The notes under the pieces: model-generated
What the model was told of the DNA's origin: nothing
What the model saw: only the letters and a program-made list of their open reading frames with translations
Databases searched by the model: none
Origin: Caldilineaceae bacterium
GTDB lineage: Bacteria > Chloroflexota > Anaerolineae > Caldilineales > Caldilineaceae
Assembly: GCA_028819675.1 (NCBI GenBank)
Contig: JAPPKT010000311.1
Location: 1 to 9,340, forward strand
DNA length: 9,340 nucleotides
Reading direction: 5' to 3'
Position numbers and translations under genes: made by a program
Shown here: positions 1-5,388 of the stretch, in pieces
Position numbering within the stretch: the first letter of the stretch is position 1
How the letters are laid out: every line of letters starts with the position of its first letter

Positions 1-26
1 CCCCTTTGTGGGGGGGCCCCCCCCCC
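1..26. other. Terminal homopolymer run, probable assembly artefact
   Basis: The window opens with CCCCTTTGTG, then a run of 7 G (10-16) directly followed by 10 C (17-26). The far end of the window shows the same order (TTGTG, G-run, C-run), only longer. Matching homopolymer blocks at both ends of an otherwise complex sequence are best explained by low-quality read ends incorporated at contig termini. I would not give them biological meaning. Confidence 0.7.
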
Positions 27-216
27 GCAACGCCCCCTCTCCTACAACATGCCTCATTGACCTGGTGCCAATATTCGTAACAGGTGCCTAATTGAAGGTG
101 TCCAGCCAGACCCCGTCCTCCAGTCCCATCAGATCCCCCTAGGTGCCGGCCTCGTGCCCGCCCTCACCCACCCCACAAATCATCTTCGCCTTCACCCCAC
201 CAGTCAGTTTTCCCAT

Positions 217-246
217 TTGCCAATAGAACAAATGATCTGCTATGAT
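217..246 (+). promoter_or_regulatory. Candidate sigma-70 promoter with extended -10
   Basis: TTGCCA at 217-222 matches the -35 consensus at 5 of 6 positions. TATGAT at 241-246 matches the -10 at 5 of 6. The spacer is 18 nt, and TG at 238-239 gives an extended -10. Transcription would start near 253, leaving a leader of roughly 435 nt before the FAH start at 690. No gene closer than that is supported, so either the leader is long or the match is fortuitous. Confidence 0.35.
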
Positions 247-336
247 ACTGGAGAACGTCTGGGACGCTGTCAAACCGCCGCAGATCGAATAACCCAAACA
301 TGCTTCCCTGTATCAGCCTCCCATTCTGTTCACCGT

Positions 337-462
337 CCGGCGGGTCCGGGCACGATTCCCGGCGAGTGCGCTGTATTCCCTCGAATGGCGCACAGATTGC
401 CTCGAATTCGCTGCCTGGATCCCCCCTTTCGCAGTGCGGCCCCTTCCGACCGGCGGGTCCGG
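337..462. repeat. 13-nt direct repeat, two copies
   Basis: The sequence CCGGCGGGTCCGG occurs at 337-349 and again, identically, at 450-462, with starts 113 nt apart. Each copy is itself an inverted repeat (CCGG, 5-nt spacer CGGGT, CCGG) and could form a small stem or bind a dimeric protein. The copies flank the degenerate repeat at 355-416. The function is unknown. Confidence 0.5.
355..416. repeat. Degenerate ~21-bp tandem repeat, three units
   Basis: Three units begin at 355 (ATTCCCGGCGAGT), 375 (ATTCCCTCGAATGGC) and 396 (ATTGCCTCGAATTCGC). The spacing of 20 and 21 bp is close to two helical turns. Units 2 and 3 agree at most positions of their first 12 bases, while unit 1 is more diverged. 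Same-face phasing would suit repeated protein binding sites, but the units are short and imperfect, so chance similarity is possible. Confidence 0.3.
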
Positions 463-504
463 CAAACACCAACTCCGACCATCCTTTCCCCCAAAAGCCG
501 CCAG

Positions 505-533
505 TTCTTCACTCAAGCCCGTTCTGGTACAAT
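505..533 (+). promoter_or_regulatory. Candidate extended -10 promoter for the FAH gene
   Basis: TACAAT at 528-533 matches the -10 consensus at 5 of 6 positions and is preceded by TGG at 525-527, giving an extended -10 element. The -35 region 17 nt upstream (TTCTTC, 505-510) is poor, as is usual for extended -10 promoters. Transcription would start near 540, giving a leader of about 150 nt before the FAH start codon. Confidence 0.35.
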
Positions 534-689
534 AGGCCATGTTCTGCCCGGCGCGATAGGCGCAGTTACCAAGACTATTTCGGCCAATTCACCCACCCAC
601 CTCCACAGTTCTGCCGTTGCAACCCTGTTTTCGCCCCCAAACCTGTTCGCAACACACACGCCGTCTCAAACCACAAAAGGAATCCCACA

Positions 690-1535
690 ATGCAACTTCT
701 GCTCTTCGATGACTACAAGCTGGGCGTATTGAACGGTGACCAGGTCCTCGACGTCTCGTCCGCCGTCGCCGACTGCGGCCATCACTCCCCGCAGGAAATG
801 ATGGAAATGCTCATCTGCGACTGGGAAAACGTCGAGCCCCGACTCCGCGACGCCGCCGACTCCGCCACCGGCCTCTCCCTCGATGACGTCACCTGCCGTC
901 CGCCCATCCCCAGGCCCGGCCAGCTCGTCTGCCTCGCCGGCAACTACCTCGAGCCTGCCAAGCCCGAACGCGGCCTCTTCAACGCCTTCCTCAAGTCACC
1001 CAACGCCGCCCTCGGCCACGGCGGCACCGTCGTCCTCCCCGGCGCCGAAGCCAGCGTATTCCATTTCGAACCGGAGCTGGCCATCGTCATCGGCAAACCG
1101 GCCAGCTATCTCGCCGCCGAGGACGCCATGGATCACGTATTCGGGTACACGCAGTTCATCGACGTCTCCGCCAGGGGCCTGCCCGGCGGCTTCTTCCTCG
1201 GAAAATCCTGGCATACCTTTGCCCCCTTGGGACCGGTTATCGTCACCCGCGACGAGATTGCCAACGCCAACGATCTCAACGTCCGTCTCTGGGTCAATGA
1301 CGAAAAAAAGCACGACATCACCACCGCCGACATGGACCGCCACATCCCTGAACTGCTCGCCGAGGTTACCAACGTATTACCCTTGCGGCCCGGCGACGTG
1401 GTCGCCACAGGCACACACCATTTCGGCTTGGAACCCGTCCAGGACGGCGACACCATTAAGCTGCAGATCGAGCAACTGGGACCCGCACTCGTCGTGAACT
1501 GCTCCGATCCCTCCGGCCGCAGTTGGGACAGATAG
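690..1535 (+). CDS. Fumarylacetoacetate hydrolase (FAH) superfamily protein
   Basis: The 281-residue protein has FAH superfamily hallmarks. A variable N-terminal beta segment (1-75) is followed by the catalytic domain, beginning PRPGQLVCLAGNY at 74-86. The metal-binding ExE lies in HFEPELAIVIGK (E127, E129), with the third acidic ligand candidate D158 in GYTQFIDVS. A GKSWHTFAPLGP segment (171-182) precedes the C-terminal RPGDVVATGT motif (233-242) and a DGDTIKLQIEQLG strand (252-264). Members are Mg/Mn-dependent cytoplasmic enzymes that cleave or dehydrate 2-keto or 1,3-diketo acids in aromatic or sugar-acid catabolism; the substrate cannot be read from sequence. ATG 690 was chosen because AAAAGGAA (675-682) lies 7 nt upstream and MQLLLFDD is a typical family N-terminus. 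The frame stays open to 300, but that extension is not protein-like. Oddities are His175 where relatives usually have Asp (KSxD) and GTHHFG in place of the commoner GTPxGVG. The gene lies alone upstream of the transporter lipoprotein gene. Confidence 0.88.
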   Translation: MQLLLFDDYKLGVLNGDQVLDVSSAVADCGHHSPQEMMEMLICDWENVEPRLRDAADSATGLSLDDVTCRPPIPRPGQLVCLAGNYLEPAKPERGLFNAFLKSPNAALGHGGTVVLPGAEASVFHFEPELAIVIGKPASYLAAEDAMDHVFGYTQFIDVSARGLPGGFFLGKSWHTFAPLGPVIVTRDEIANANDLNVRLWVNDEKKHDITTADMDRHIPELLAEVTNVLPLRPGDVVATGTHHFGLEPVQDGDTIKLQIEQLGPALVVNCSDPSGRSWDR

Positions 1536-1557
1536 CATCTGCCATAGGGCGTTTTTT
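1529..1557 (+). terminator. Weak hairpin plus T-run at the FAH stop codon
   Basis: A perfect 5-bp stem (CAGAT 1529-1533, loop AGC, ATCTG 1537-1541) spans the stop codon, and a run of six T follows at 1552-1557. The 10-nt gap between stem and T-run and the short, not very GC-rich stem make this a poor intrinsic terminator. It may be coincidental. Confidence 0.2.
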
Positions 1558-1586
1558 GACGGTTGTAACGCGCGCCGGCTTATGAT
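1556..1586 (+). promoter_or_regulatory. Candidate sigma-70 promoter for the lipoprotein gene
   Basis: TTGACG at 1556-1561 (5 of 6 match to -35) and TATGAT at 1581-1586 (5 of 6 match to -10) are separated by 19 nt, slightly longer than ideal. A transcript starting near 1593 would carry a leader of about 245 nt containing the strong inverted repeats at 1604-1724. A competing downstream promoter candidate at 1778-1808 would bypass that leader. Confidence 0.45.
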
Positions 1587-1603
1587 AGGATCATCGGTGA
1601 GGG

Positions 1604-1669
1604 ATTGGGATCCATCCGGTTGTTGGACGCGCCCTCCGGCGCGGATCTTACAACCTGACGGATGGCAAT
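1604..1669 (+). promoter_or_regulatory. Long bulged stem-loop in the leader of the lipoprotein gene
   Basis: The two sides pair over 16 bp interrupted by two 4-nt bulges. ATTG (1604-1607) pairs with CAAT (1666-1669). CCATCC (1612-1617) pairs with GGATGG (1660-1665). GGTTGT (1618-1623) pairs with ACAACC (1650-1655). The bulges are GGAT (1608-1611) on the 5' side and TGAC (1656-1659) on the 3' side. Inside sits a second perfect hairpin: CGCGCC (1628-1633), loop CTCC, GGCGCG (1638-1643). Such nesting is unlikely by chance and suggests a structured 5' untranslated RNA (cis-regulator) or a palindromic repetitive element. I do not recognise a known riboswitch class. Confidence 0.45.
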
Positions 1670-1680
1670 TTGGCTGCCGT

Positions 1681-1704
1681 CAATCTCCCAACCTTGGGAG
1701 ATTG
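1681..1704. repeat. Perfect 24-nt inverted repeat
   Basis: CAATCTCCCAA (1681-1691) and TTGGGAGATTG (1694-1704) are exact reverse complements separated by only CC. An 11-bp perfect arm with a 2-nt centre fits a dimeric regulator's operator, where the two half-sites sit adjacent, better than an RNA hairpin, where a 2-nt loop is too tight and the terminal pairs would open. No T-run follows, so it is not an intrinsic terminator. It lies 134 nt before the lipoprotein start. Confidence 0.6.
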
Positions 1705-1705
1705 C

Positions 1706-1724
1706 GGCGGCCAGATCAGCCGCC
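1706..1724. repeat. Small GC-rich inverted repeat
   Basis: GGCGGC (1706-1711) pairs with GCCGCC (1719-1724) across a 7-nt loop. It directly abuts the 24-nt palindrome and completes a run of three strong stems between 1604 and 1724. No T-run follows it. Confidence 0.4.
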
Positions 1725-1777
1725 TTCCACTCCACCGCACACTTTGTTCCAGGGACGCTGGCATTACGCTCGCGAAC

Positions 1778-1808
1778 TTGGCATACTCCCTGAAAAGTAA
1801 AATATAGA
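1778..1808 (+). promoter_or_regulatory. Alternative proximal promoter candidate for the lipoprotein gene
   Basis: TTGGCA (1778-1783) resembles a -35 box. TATAGA (1803-1808, spacer 19 nt) or AATATA (1801-1806, spacer 17 nt) could serve as -10. This AT-rich patch would give a leader of only about 25 nt. It competes with the better-matching hexamers at 1556-1586. Confidence 0.25.
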
Positions 1809-1837
1809 GTCCTTCACACTGCTCAAGGAGGAAAGTC

Positions 1838-3838
1838 ATGCAGAGAAGAGCACGCAAGAGGATTTCACGGCGGGAGTTCATGCGCGTCTCCGCGTTTACT
1901 GCTGCCGGCGTGGTGGCCGTGGCCTGCGGCGCAGACGGCGGCCCGCCCGCCGAAGACGATGCGCCCGCCGCTGCCCAGGCTGAGGAAGCCCCGGCCGAAT
2001 CCGCAGCAGCGCCTTCGAAGTACAACGAGGCGCCCATGCTGGCCGAGATGGTGGCGAACGGCCAGCTCCCGCCCGTCGATGAACGGCTGCCGCTCGAACC
2101 GCTCGTCATCACACCCGAAGAAGAAATCGGTGACTACGGCGGCATATGGAACCGCCTGGCTACATCGGCCAGCGACAACCAGCTCGGCGGCAAGGTCGGC
2201 GGTGAGCATCTCGTCCGTTATAACAAGGACGGCACTCAGATCAACCCCAACGTCTTCGAGAGTTGGGAAGTGTCCGACGACGGCGCGACCTTCACCTTCC
2301 ACCTGCGCCCGGGAATGAAATGGTCTGACGGCGAGCCCTACACCGCCAATGACCTCCTCTTCTACTATGAGGACGTGCTCCTCAACGAGGATCTGACCCC
2401 CTCCTTCCCCAACTGGCTCATCGTCGGCGGCGAGCCGGTGGTGATCTCAAAACTGGATGACTACACGCTCGAATTCAGGTTTGCCTCTCCATACGCTCTG
2501 TTCATCAATGTGCTCGGCTCCTTGTGGGGGGACGCATTCGCCAGATACTGTTCCCATTACCTCAAACAGTTCCACATCAACTATGCCGACGAGGACGAGC
2601 TGGAAGCGATGATGGATGAAGCCGGCGTCGAGCACTGGTACCAGCTCTTCGGCACCAAGCCGGACACACGCCGCAATCCCGACACCCCCAGCTATCTTCC
2701 CTGGAATCTCAGCACGCCCTCCCACAGCGATCCACTCATCGCCGATCGCAACGCCTTCTACTGGAAGGTCGACCCGGACGGCAACCAGCTTCCCTATATC
2801 GACGCCATCCACTGGAGTTTGGTCGACGGCAAGGACCAGCTCAACCTGCGCGCCATCCAGGGCGAAGTCGACATGCAGCTGCGCCATATCACCTTCGACA
2901 ACGTGCCCCTCTTCATGGAAAATCGCGAGCGGGGCAACTACCGCGTCATGCTGTGGAATAGAGGACAGGTAACCGACACCGTCCTCCATCTCAATCACAC
3001 CAACAAAGATCCCGTTCTGCGCGAAATCGTCCAGGACAAGCGCTTCCGCTACGCGCTCTCTTTGGGCATGAATCGCGCCGACATCAACGAGGCCGTCTAT
3101 CTGGGTCAGACCCAACCCACACAGGTTTCCCCCACCAGGAACTCGCCCGTCTACTGGGAGCCTCAGGCCATAAGCATGACCGAGTACGATCCCGATCAGG
3201 CCAATGCCTACCTGGATGAAATGGGCCTCACCGAGCGCGACGACGAGGGCTACAGGCTGCGCCCTGACGGAGAACGGCTCAGCCTCGTGTTTGAGTATGT
3301 GGCCATCTTCGCCGCCTGGGGAGACATCGCCGAGCTGCTGACCTCCCAATGGAAGGATATCGGGCTGGAGCTGATCAGTACCGAGATCGACCGCAGTCTC
3401 TTCGGGCAGCGTCTCAGCGCCAACGAGCTCGACCTCGGCGTATGGCATAGCAGCGGCGAGTGGAACCCCTTCATCGAACCGCGCTCCTTCGTGCCGATTG
3501 TGAACAACTACGCACTGCGGCAGTACGCCTTCTACTACAACAGCGGCGGCAAAGAGGGATTCGAGCCCACCGGCGACATTCTGAAGGCAATCGAGATCTG
3601 GGAAGAGATCAAGACGACCGTCGACGAAGAGCAACAGCGCGCCCTGTTCCGCCAGATCCTCGAGCTCAACATGGAGAACCTCTGGCAGATCGGCGTCACC
3701 ACCGCTCCCCCGCAGCCGGTTGTCGTCAAGAACTACTTCCGCAACGTGCCCGAAGACGGCATGTTCGACGACCAGCCGCGCTCGCCTTCTAATACTGCCA
3801 TGGAACAGTACTTCATCCGCGCCGGAGAGGACACGTAG
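1838..3838 (+). CDS. ABC transporter substrate-binding lipoprotein, family 5 (SBP_bac_5)
   Basis: The 666-residue protein starts with a basic segment containing SRREFM (10-15), a twin-arginine-like motif. A hydrophobic stretch and VAVAC follow, the latter giving a lipidated Cys30. An Ala/Glu/Pro-rich linker (31-60) tethers the domain outside the membrane. The family 5 (oligopeptide/nickel/oligosaccharide) signature is visible in WEVSDDGATFTFHLRPGMKW (143-162) with SDGEPYTANDLLFYYEDV following, in DPDGNQLPYIDAI (312-324), and in the FRYALSLGMNRADI region (403-416). The length exceeds the 500-550 residues usual for the family, as in the large subgroup common in glycan-degrading bacteria. Some family 5 members of Thermotoga bind oligosaccharides, so the ligand need not be a peptide. 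AAGGAGGA (1825-1832) lies 5 nt before ATG 1838, a strong ribosome site. No permease or ATPase gene is present in the window, so it either works with components encoded elsewhere or is a stand-alone binding protein. The 302-nt upstream gap is highly structured. Confidence 0.92.
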   Translation: MQRRARKRISRREFMRVSAFTAAGVVAVACGADGGPPAEDDAPAAAQAEEAPAESAAAPSKYNEAPMLAEMVANGQLPPVDERLPLEPLVITPEEEIGDYGGIWNRLATSASDNQLGGKVGGEHLVRYNKDGTQINPNVFESWEVSDDGATFTFHLRPGMKWSDGEPYTANDLLFYYEDVLLNEDLTPSFPNWLIVGGEPVVISKLDDYTLEFRFASPYALFINVLGSLWGDAFARYCSHYLKQFHINYADEDELEAMMDEAGVEHWYQLFGTKPDTRRNPDTPSYLPWNLSTPSHSDPLIADRNAFYWKVDPDGNQLPYIDAIHWSLVDGKDQLNLRAIQGEVDMQLRHITFDNVPLFMENRERGNYRVMLWNRGQVTDTVLHLNHTNKDPVLREIVQDKRFRYALSLGMNRADINEAVYLGQTQPTQVSPTRNSPVYWEPQAISMTEYDPDQANAYLDEMGLTERDDEGYRLRPDGERLSLVFEYVAIFAAWGDIAELLTSQWKDIGLELISTEIDRSLFGQRLSANELDLGVWHSSGEWNPFIEPRSFVPIVNNYALRQYAFYYNSGGKEGFEPTGDILKAIEIWEEIKTTVDEEQQRALFRQILELNMENLWQIGVTTAPPQPVVVKNYFRNVPEDGMFDDQPRSPSNTAMEQYFIRAGEDT

Positions 3839-3847
3839 AACGGCAAT

Positions 3848-3883
3848 GCGGCAGTTCGAAATGCCGCCAACCACTTCCTTTTT
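3848..3883 (+). terminator. Weak intrinsic-terminator-like hairpin after the lipoprotein gene
   Basis: GCGGCA (3848-3853) pairs with TGCCGC (3862-3867), with the self-complementary TTCGAA in the loop. TTTTT follows at 3879-3883. The 11-nt gap between stem and T-run is too long for a classic terminator. The position, just after the stop codon at 3836-3838, is appropriate. Confidence 0.3.
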
Positions 3884-3950
3884 CTCCGACCTGACGGGCA
3901 GAGGTGCGTGAGCAGGGTGGCAAGCATCAGCGAAAATCTGCGCTAGAATT

Positions 3951-3987
3951 GGCCGCGGGCCTGCCGGAGACGGCTGCGCCCGCGGCC
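3951..3987. repeat. Very stable GC-rich hairpin with GNRA-type tetraloop
   Basis: A perfect 10-bp outer stem (GGCCGCGGGC 3951-3960 with GCCCGCGGCC 3978-3987) encloses CT/TGC and then an inner perfect 4-bp stem, GCCG (3963-3966) and CGGC (3971-3974), closed by GAGA. GAGA is a GNRA tetraloop, a hallmark of folded RNA. No T-run follows on either strand, so it is not a standard rho-independent terminator. It could be a transcription barrier or mRNA-end protector for the lipoprotein gene, part of a small RNA, or a repetitive palindrome. It lies midway in the 303-nt gap before the propeller array. Confidence 0.5.
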
Positions 3988-4076
3988 ACGCGTTTGCGCA
4001 GCTTCACGCACCTGAACTTCGAGCCCAAACGCATCCACTGGGCACGGCGCCGCCACTGGTTTCAGAGAAAAAATTA

Positions 4077-4093
4077 TTGACATAACCATGTCA
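4077..4093 (+). promoter_or_regulatory. Consensus -35 box inside a palindromic operator-like site
   Basis: TTGACA (4077-4082) is a perfect -35 hexamer and overlaps a perfect inverted repeat TGACAT-AACC-ATGTCA (4078-4093). An AT-rich stretch (AAAAAATTATT) precedes it. No good -10 lies 16-18 nt downstream (TAAGCC at 4100-4105 is poor), which would suit a promoter needing an activator, or a repressor site with the true core promoter elsewhere. It is 49 nt ahead of the first propeller gene and so sits where the array would be controlled. The 6-4-6 geometry resembles half-sites of dimeric helix-turn-helix regulators, but I cannot name the family. Confidence 0.45.
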
Positions 4094-4141
4094 CAGCGTT
4101 AAGCCCGCATACGGCCAAACCGTGTGACGCCAGGTGAGATC

Positions 4142-5305
4142 ATGAGCTCATCACAAGAAAACTTCGTCGCCAGACCGATCACCCAAGGCCCAAAGCACCA
4201 CTTCTTCGGTTACTACGGCATCTGCCCCTGGAACGCCACTGGCCAGTACCACCTCTGCCTGCAGTCCGACTTTCACGACCGCCCGCCCGCTGCCGGCGAC
4301 ACCGCCGTGGTCGGTCTCGTCGACATGCAAACGGGCAAGTTCGAGGGCGTGGCCGAAACGCAGGCCTGGAACCTGCAGCAGGGCTCCATGCTGCACTGGC
4401 TGCCGACCGCCCCCGACCGGCTGATCACCTACAACGCCCGTCAGGACGATCGCTTCGTCGGCGTCGTGCAGGACATTCACAGCGGTCATAAACGCATCCT
4501 CCCCTACCCGATCAGCGCCATGACCCGCCACGGCCGCCAGGCCCTGGGCCTCAACTACGCCCGCCTTAAATCGCTGCGCCCCGTGGTCGGCTACGCCGGC
4601 CTCCCCGATCCCTTCGCCGCTCAGAACCATCCCTCCGAGGACGGCGTCTACACCATGGACACGGAAACAGGCGCGGCCCGCGTGCTCGTATCCTACGAAG
4701 AAGCTCGCGAATTTCTCAGCGATTACGAAGACGTGCAAACGCACAAGATCTGGTTCAACCACACCATCATCAACCGCGACGACACACGCGTCGCCTTCGT
4801 TGTCCGCTACCGCGACGAAACCAGAGAAATCAAGCACACGATTCTGCTCTCCGCCAGCATGGAAGGCGGCGATCTGCGCATCGTGACGGACCTCGGCGCG
4901 TCCCACTTTGACTGGCTGACCAATGAGCTGATCTTCGGATGGGTGACGATGAAGGAAGGGCAAAAATACTACCTGATTAACGACAGGACTTCGGAGTATG
5001 AGGAAGTGCGGCCCGATATCCTGACCAAAAACGGCCACTGCAGCTTTACTCGCGACGGCGCCTGGCTGTTGACCGATGAGTACCCTGACGAGAACAACCT
5101 CCAGGCCCTCCTGCTCTGGCACATGCTCGAAGAGCGGCTGGTCGTACTCGGCCGTTTCCACTCGCCCCTCCCCTTCCGCGGCGAGATCCGCTGCGACCTC
5201 CACCCCCGCTGGAGCCGCGACGAGCGCCATGTCAGCTTTGACTCCATACACAGCGGCAGCCGCCAAATTTACGTTGTTGACGTAGGTGATGTCGTCGACC
5301 GATGA
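4142..5305 (+). CDS. TolB/PL22-like seven-bladed beta-propeller protein, paralogue 1
   Basis: The 387-residue protein has no signal peptide or membrane segment and is therefore probably cytoplasmic. It opens with TQGPKHHFFGYYGICPW (14-30). About seven repeats of the propeller type (strand, then D-x-x-T/S-G turn) follow, for example VDMQTG (60-65), QDIHSG (110-115), MDTETG (172-177), a fourth around ASMEGGDLR (238-246) and INDRTSEYEEVR (279-290). The C-terminus carries NGHCSFTRDGAWLLTDEYPD (297-316) and CDLHPRWSRD (351-360), ending near DSIHSGSRQIYVVDV (367-381). Oligogalacturonate lyase (polysaccharide lyase family 22) is a cytoplasmic, metal-dependent seven-bladed propeller with a comparable WSxD/HxGxRQxY end, so a lyase role is possible; a non-catalytic propeller is equally possible. 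His residues shared by all four paralogues (19, 20, 255, 299, 354, 370) are candidate metal or catalytic ligands. ATG 4142 is preferred over GTG 4124 because paralogues 2 and 3 also start with Met-Ser and AGGTGAG (4132-4138) lies just upstream. It heads a same-strand array with an 83-nt gap to the next gene. Confidence 0.8.
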   Translation: MSSSQENFVARPITQGPKHHFFGYYGICPWNATGQYHLCLQSDFHDRPPAAGDTAVVGLVDMQTGKFEGVAETQAWNLQQGSMLHWLPTAPDRLITYNARQDDRFVGVVQDIHSGHKRILPYPISAMTRHGRQALGLNYARLKSLRPVVGYAGLPDPFAAQNHPSEDGVYTMDTETGAARVLVSYEEAREFLSDYEDVQTHKIWFNHTIINRDDTRVAFVVRYRDETREIKHTILLSASMEGGDLRIVTDLGASHFDWLTNELIFGWVTMKEGQKYYLINDRTSEYEEVRPDILTKNGHCSFTRDGAWLLTDEYPDENNLQALLLWHMLEERLVVLGRFHSPLPFRGEIRCDLHPRWSRDERHVSFDSIHSGSRQIYVVDVGDVVDR

Positions 5306-5343
5306 GGCGATCTCAAATGTCCTCAAGCTCAAAGTGAGTGGGC

Positions 5344-5388
5344 GGGAGCTAAGGCCGTCTAACACTTTCCAAAAATGTGGGAGAAAAC
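5344..5388 (+). repeat. Conserved 45-nt leader, copy A (before paralogue 2)
   Basis: The 45 bases directly before ATG 5389 align without gaps to the 45 bases before ATG 6628, with 31 identical positions by my count. The shared core is GGCCGT followed by TAACACT. GGCCGT begins exactly 36 nt before the start codon in both copies. The block includes the ribosome binding site (GTGGGAGA, 5377-5384). It looks like upstream sequence carried along in a gene duplication, possibly kept for translation control. Confidence 0.6.

Larger units (their letters stand above)
27..689. other. Gene-free upstream region (no supported CDS)
   Basis: About 660 bases lie before the first supported gene. Open frames exist on both strands, including an in-frame upstream extension of the FAH gene reaching back to 300. 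Their translations are rich in Pro, Ser, Thr, His and Arg, show no domain pattern, and are not preceded by a convincing ribosome binding site. I see two promoter-like sequences (217-246 and 505-533), a 13-nt direct repeat (337-349 and 450-462) and a degenerate short tandem repeat (355-416). No tRNA or rRNA was recognised. Confidence 0.6.

Noticed and set aside
300..689. In-frame 130-codon N-terminal extension of the FAH gene
   Set aside because: The extension is not protein-like and includes the repeats and promoter-like sequences. The FAH N-terminus and a good ribosome site are at 690.
154..732. 192-codon open frame upstream of and overlapping the FAH start
   Set aside because: The translation is Pro/Ser/Thr/His-rich with no domain pattern, no ribosome site, and it overlaps the well-supported FAH start in another frame.
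1582..1800. Small 72-codon frame in the leader of the lipoprotein gene
   Set aside because: It overlaps the inverted repeats, has no ribosome binding site and shows no recognisable pattern. The region is better explained as regulatory.
2447..3874. 475-codon open frame on the - strand opposite the lipoprotein gene
   Set aside because: It is a shadow frame created by GC-rich third positions of the sense gene. The Val/Gly/Asp/Glu-rich translation is typical of antisense frames.
3951..3987. Calling the GC-rich hairpin a rho-independent terminator
   Set aside because: No T-run follows on the + strand (ACGCGTTTGCG) or on the - strand, so it was reported only as a structured element.
4151..5365. 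404-codon - strand frame opposite paralogue 1, with similar frames at 5848-6495 and 6598-7737 opposite paralogues 2 and 3
   Set aside because: The frames recur opposite each paralogue because the sense genes are homologous. Their mutual similarity is a by-product of the duplication, not independent evidence of genes.
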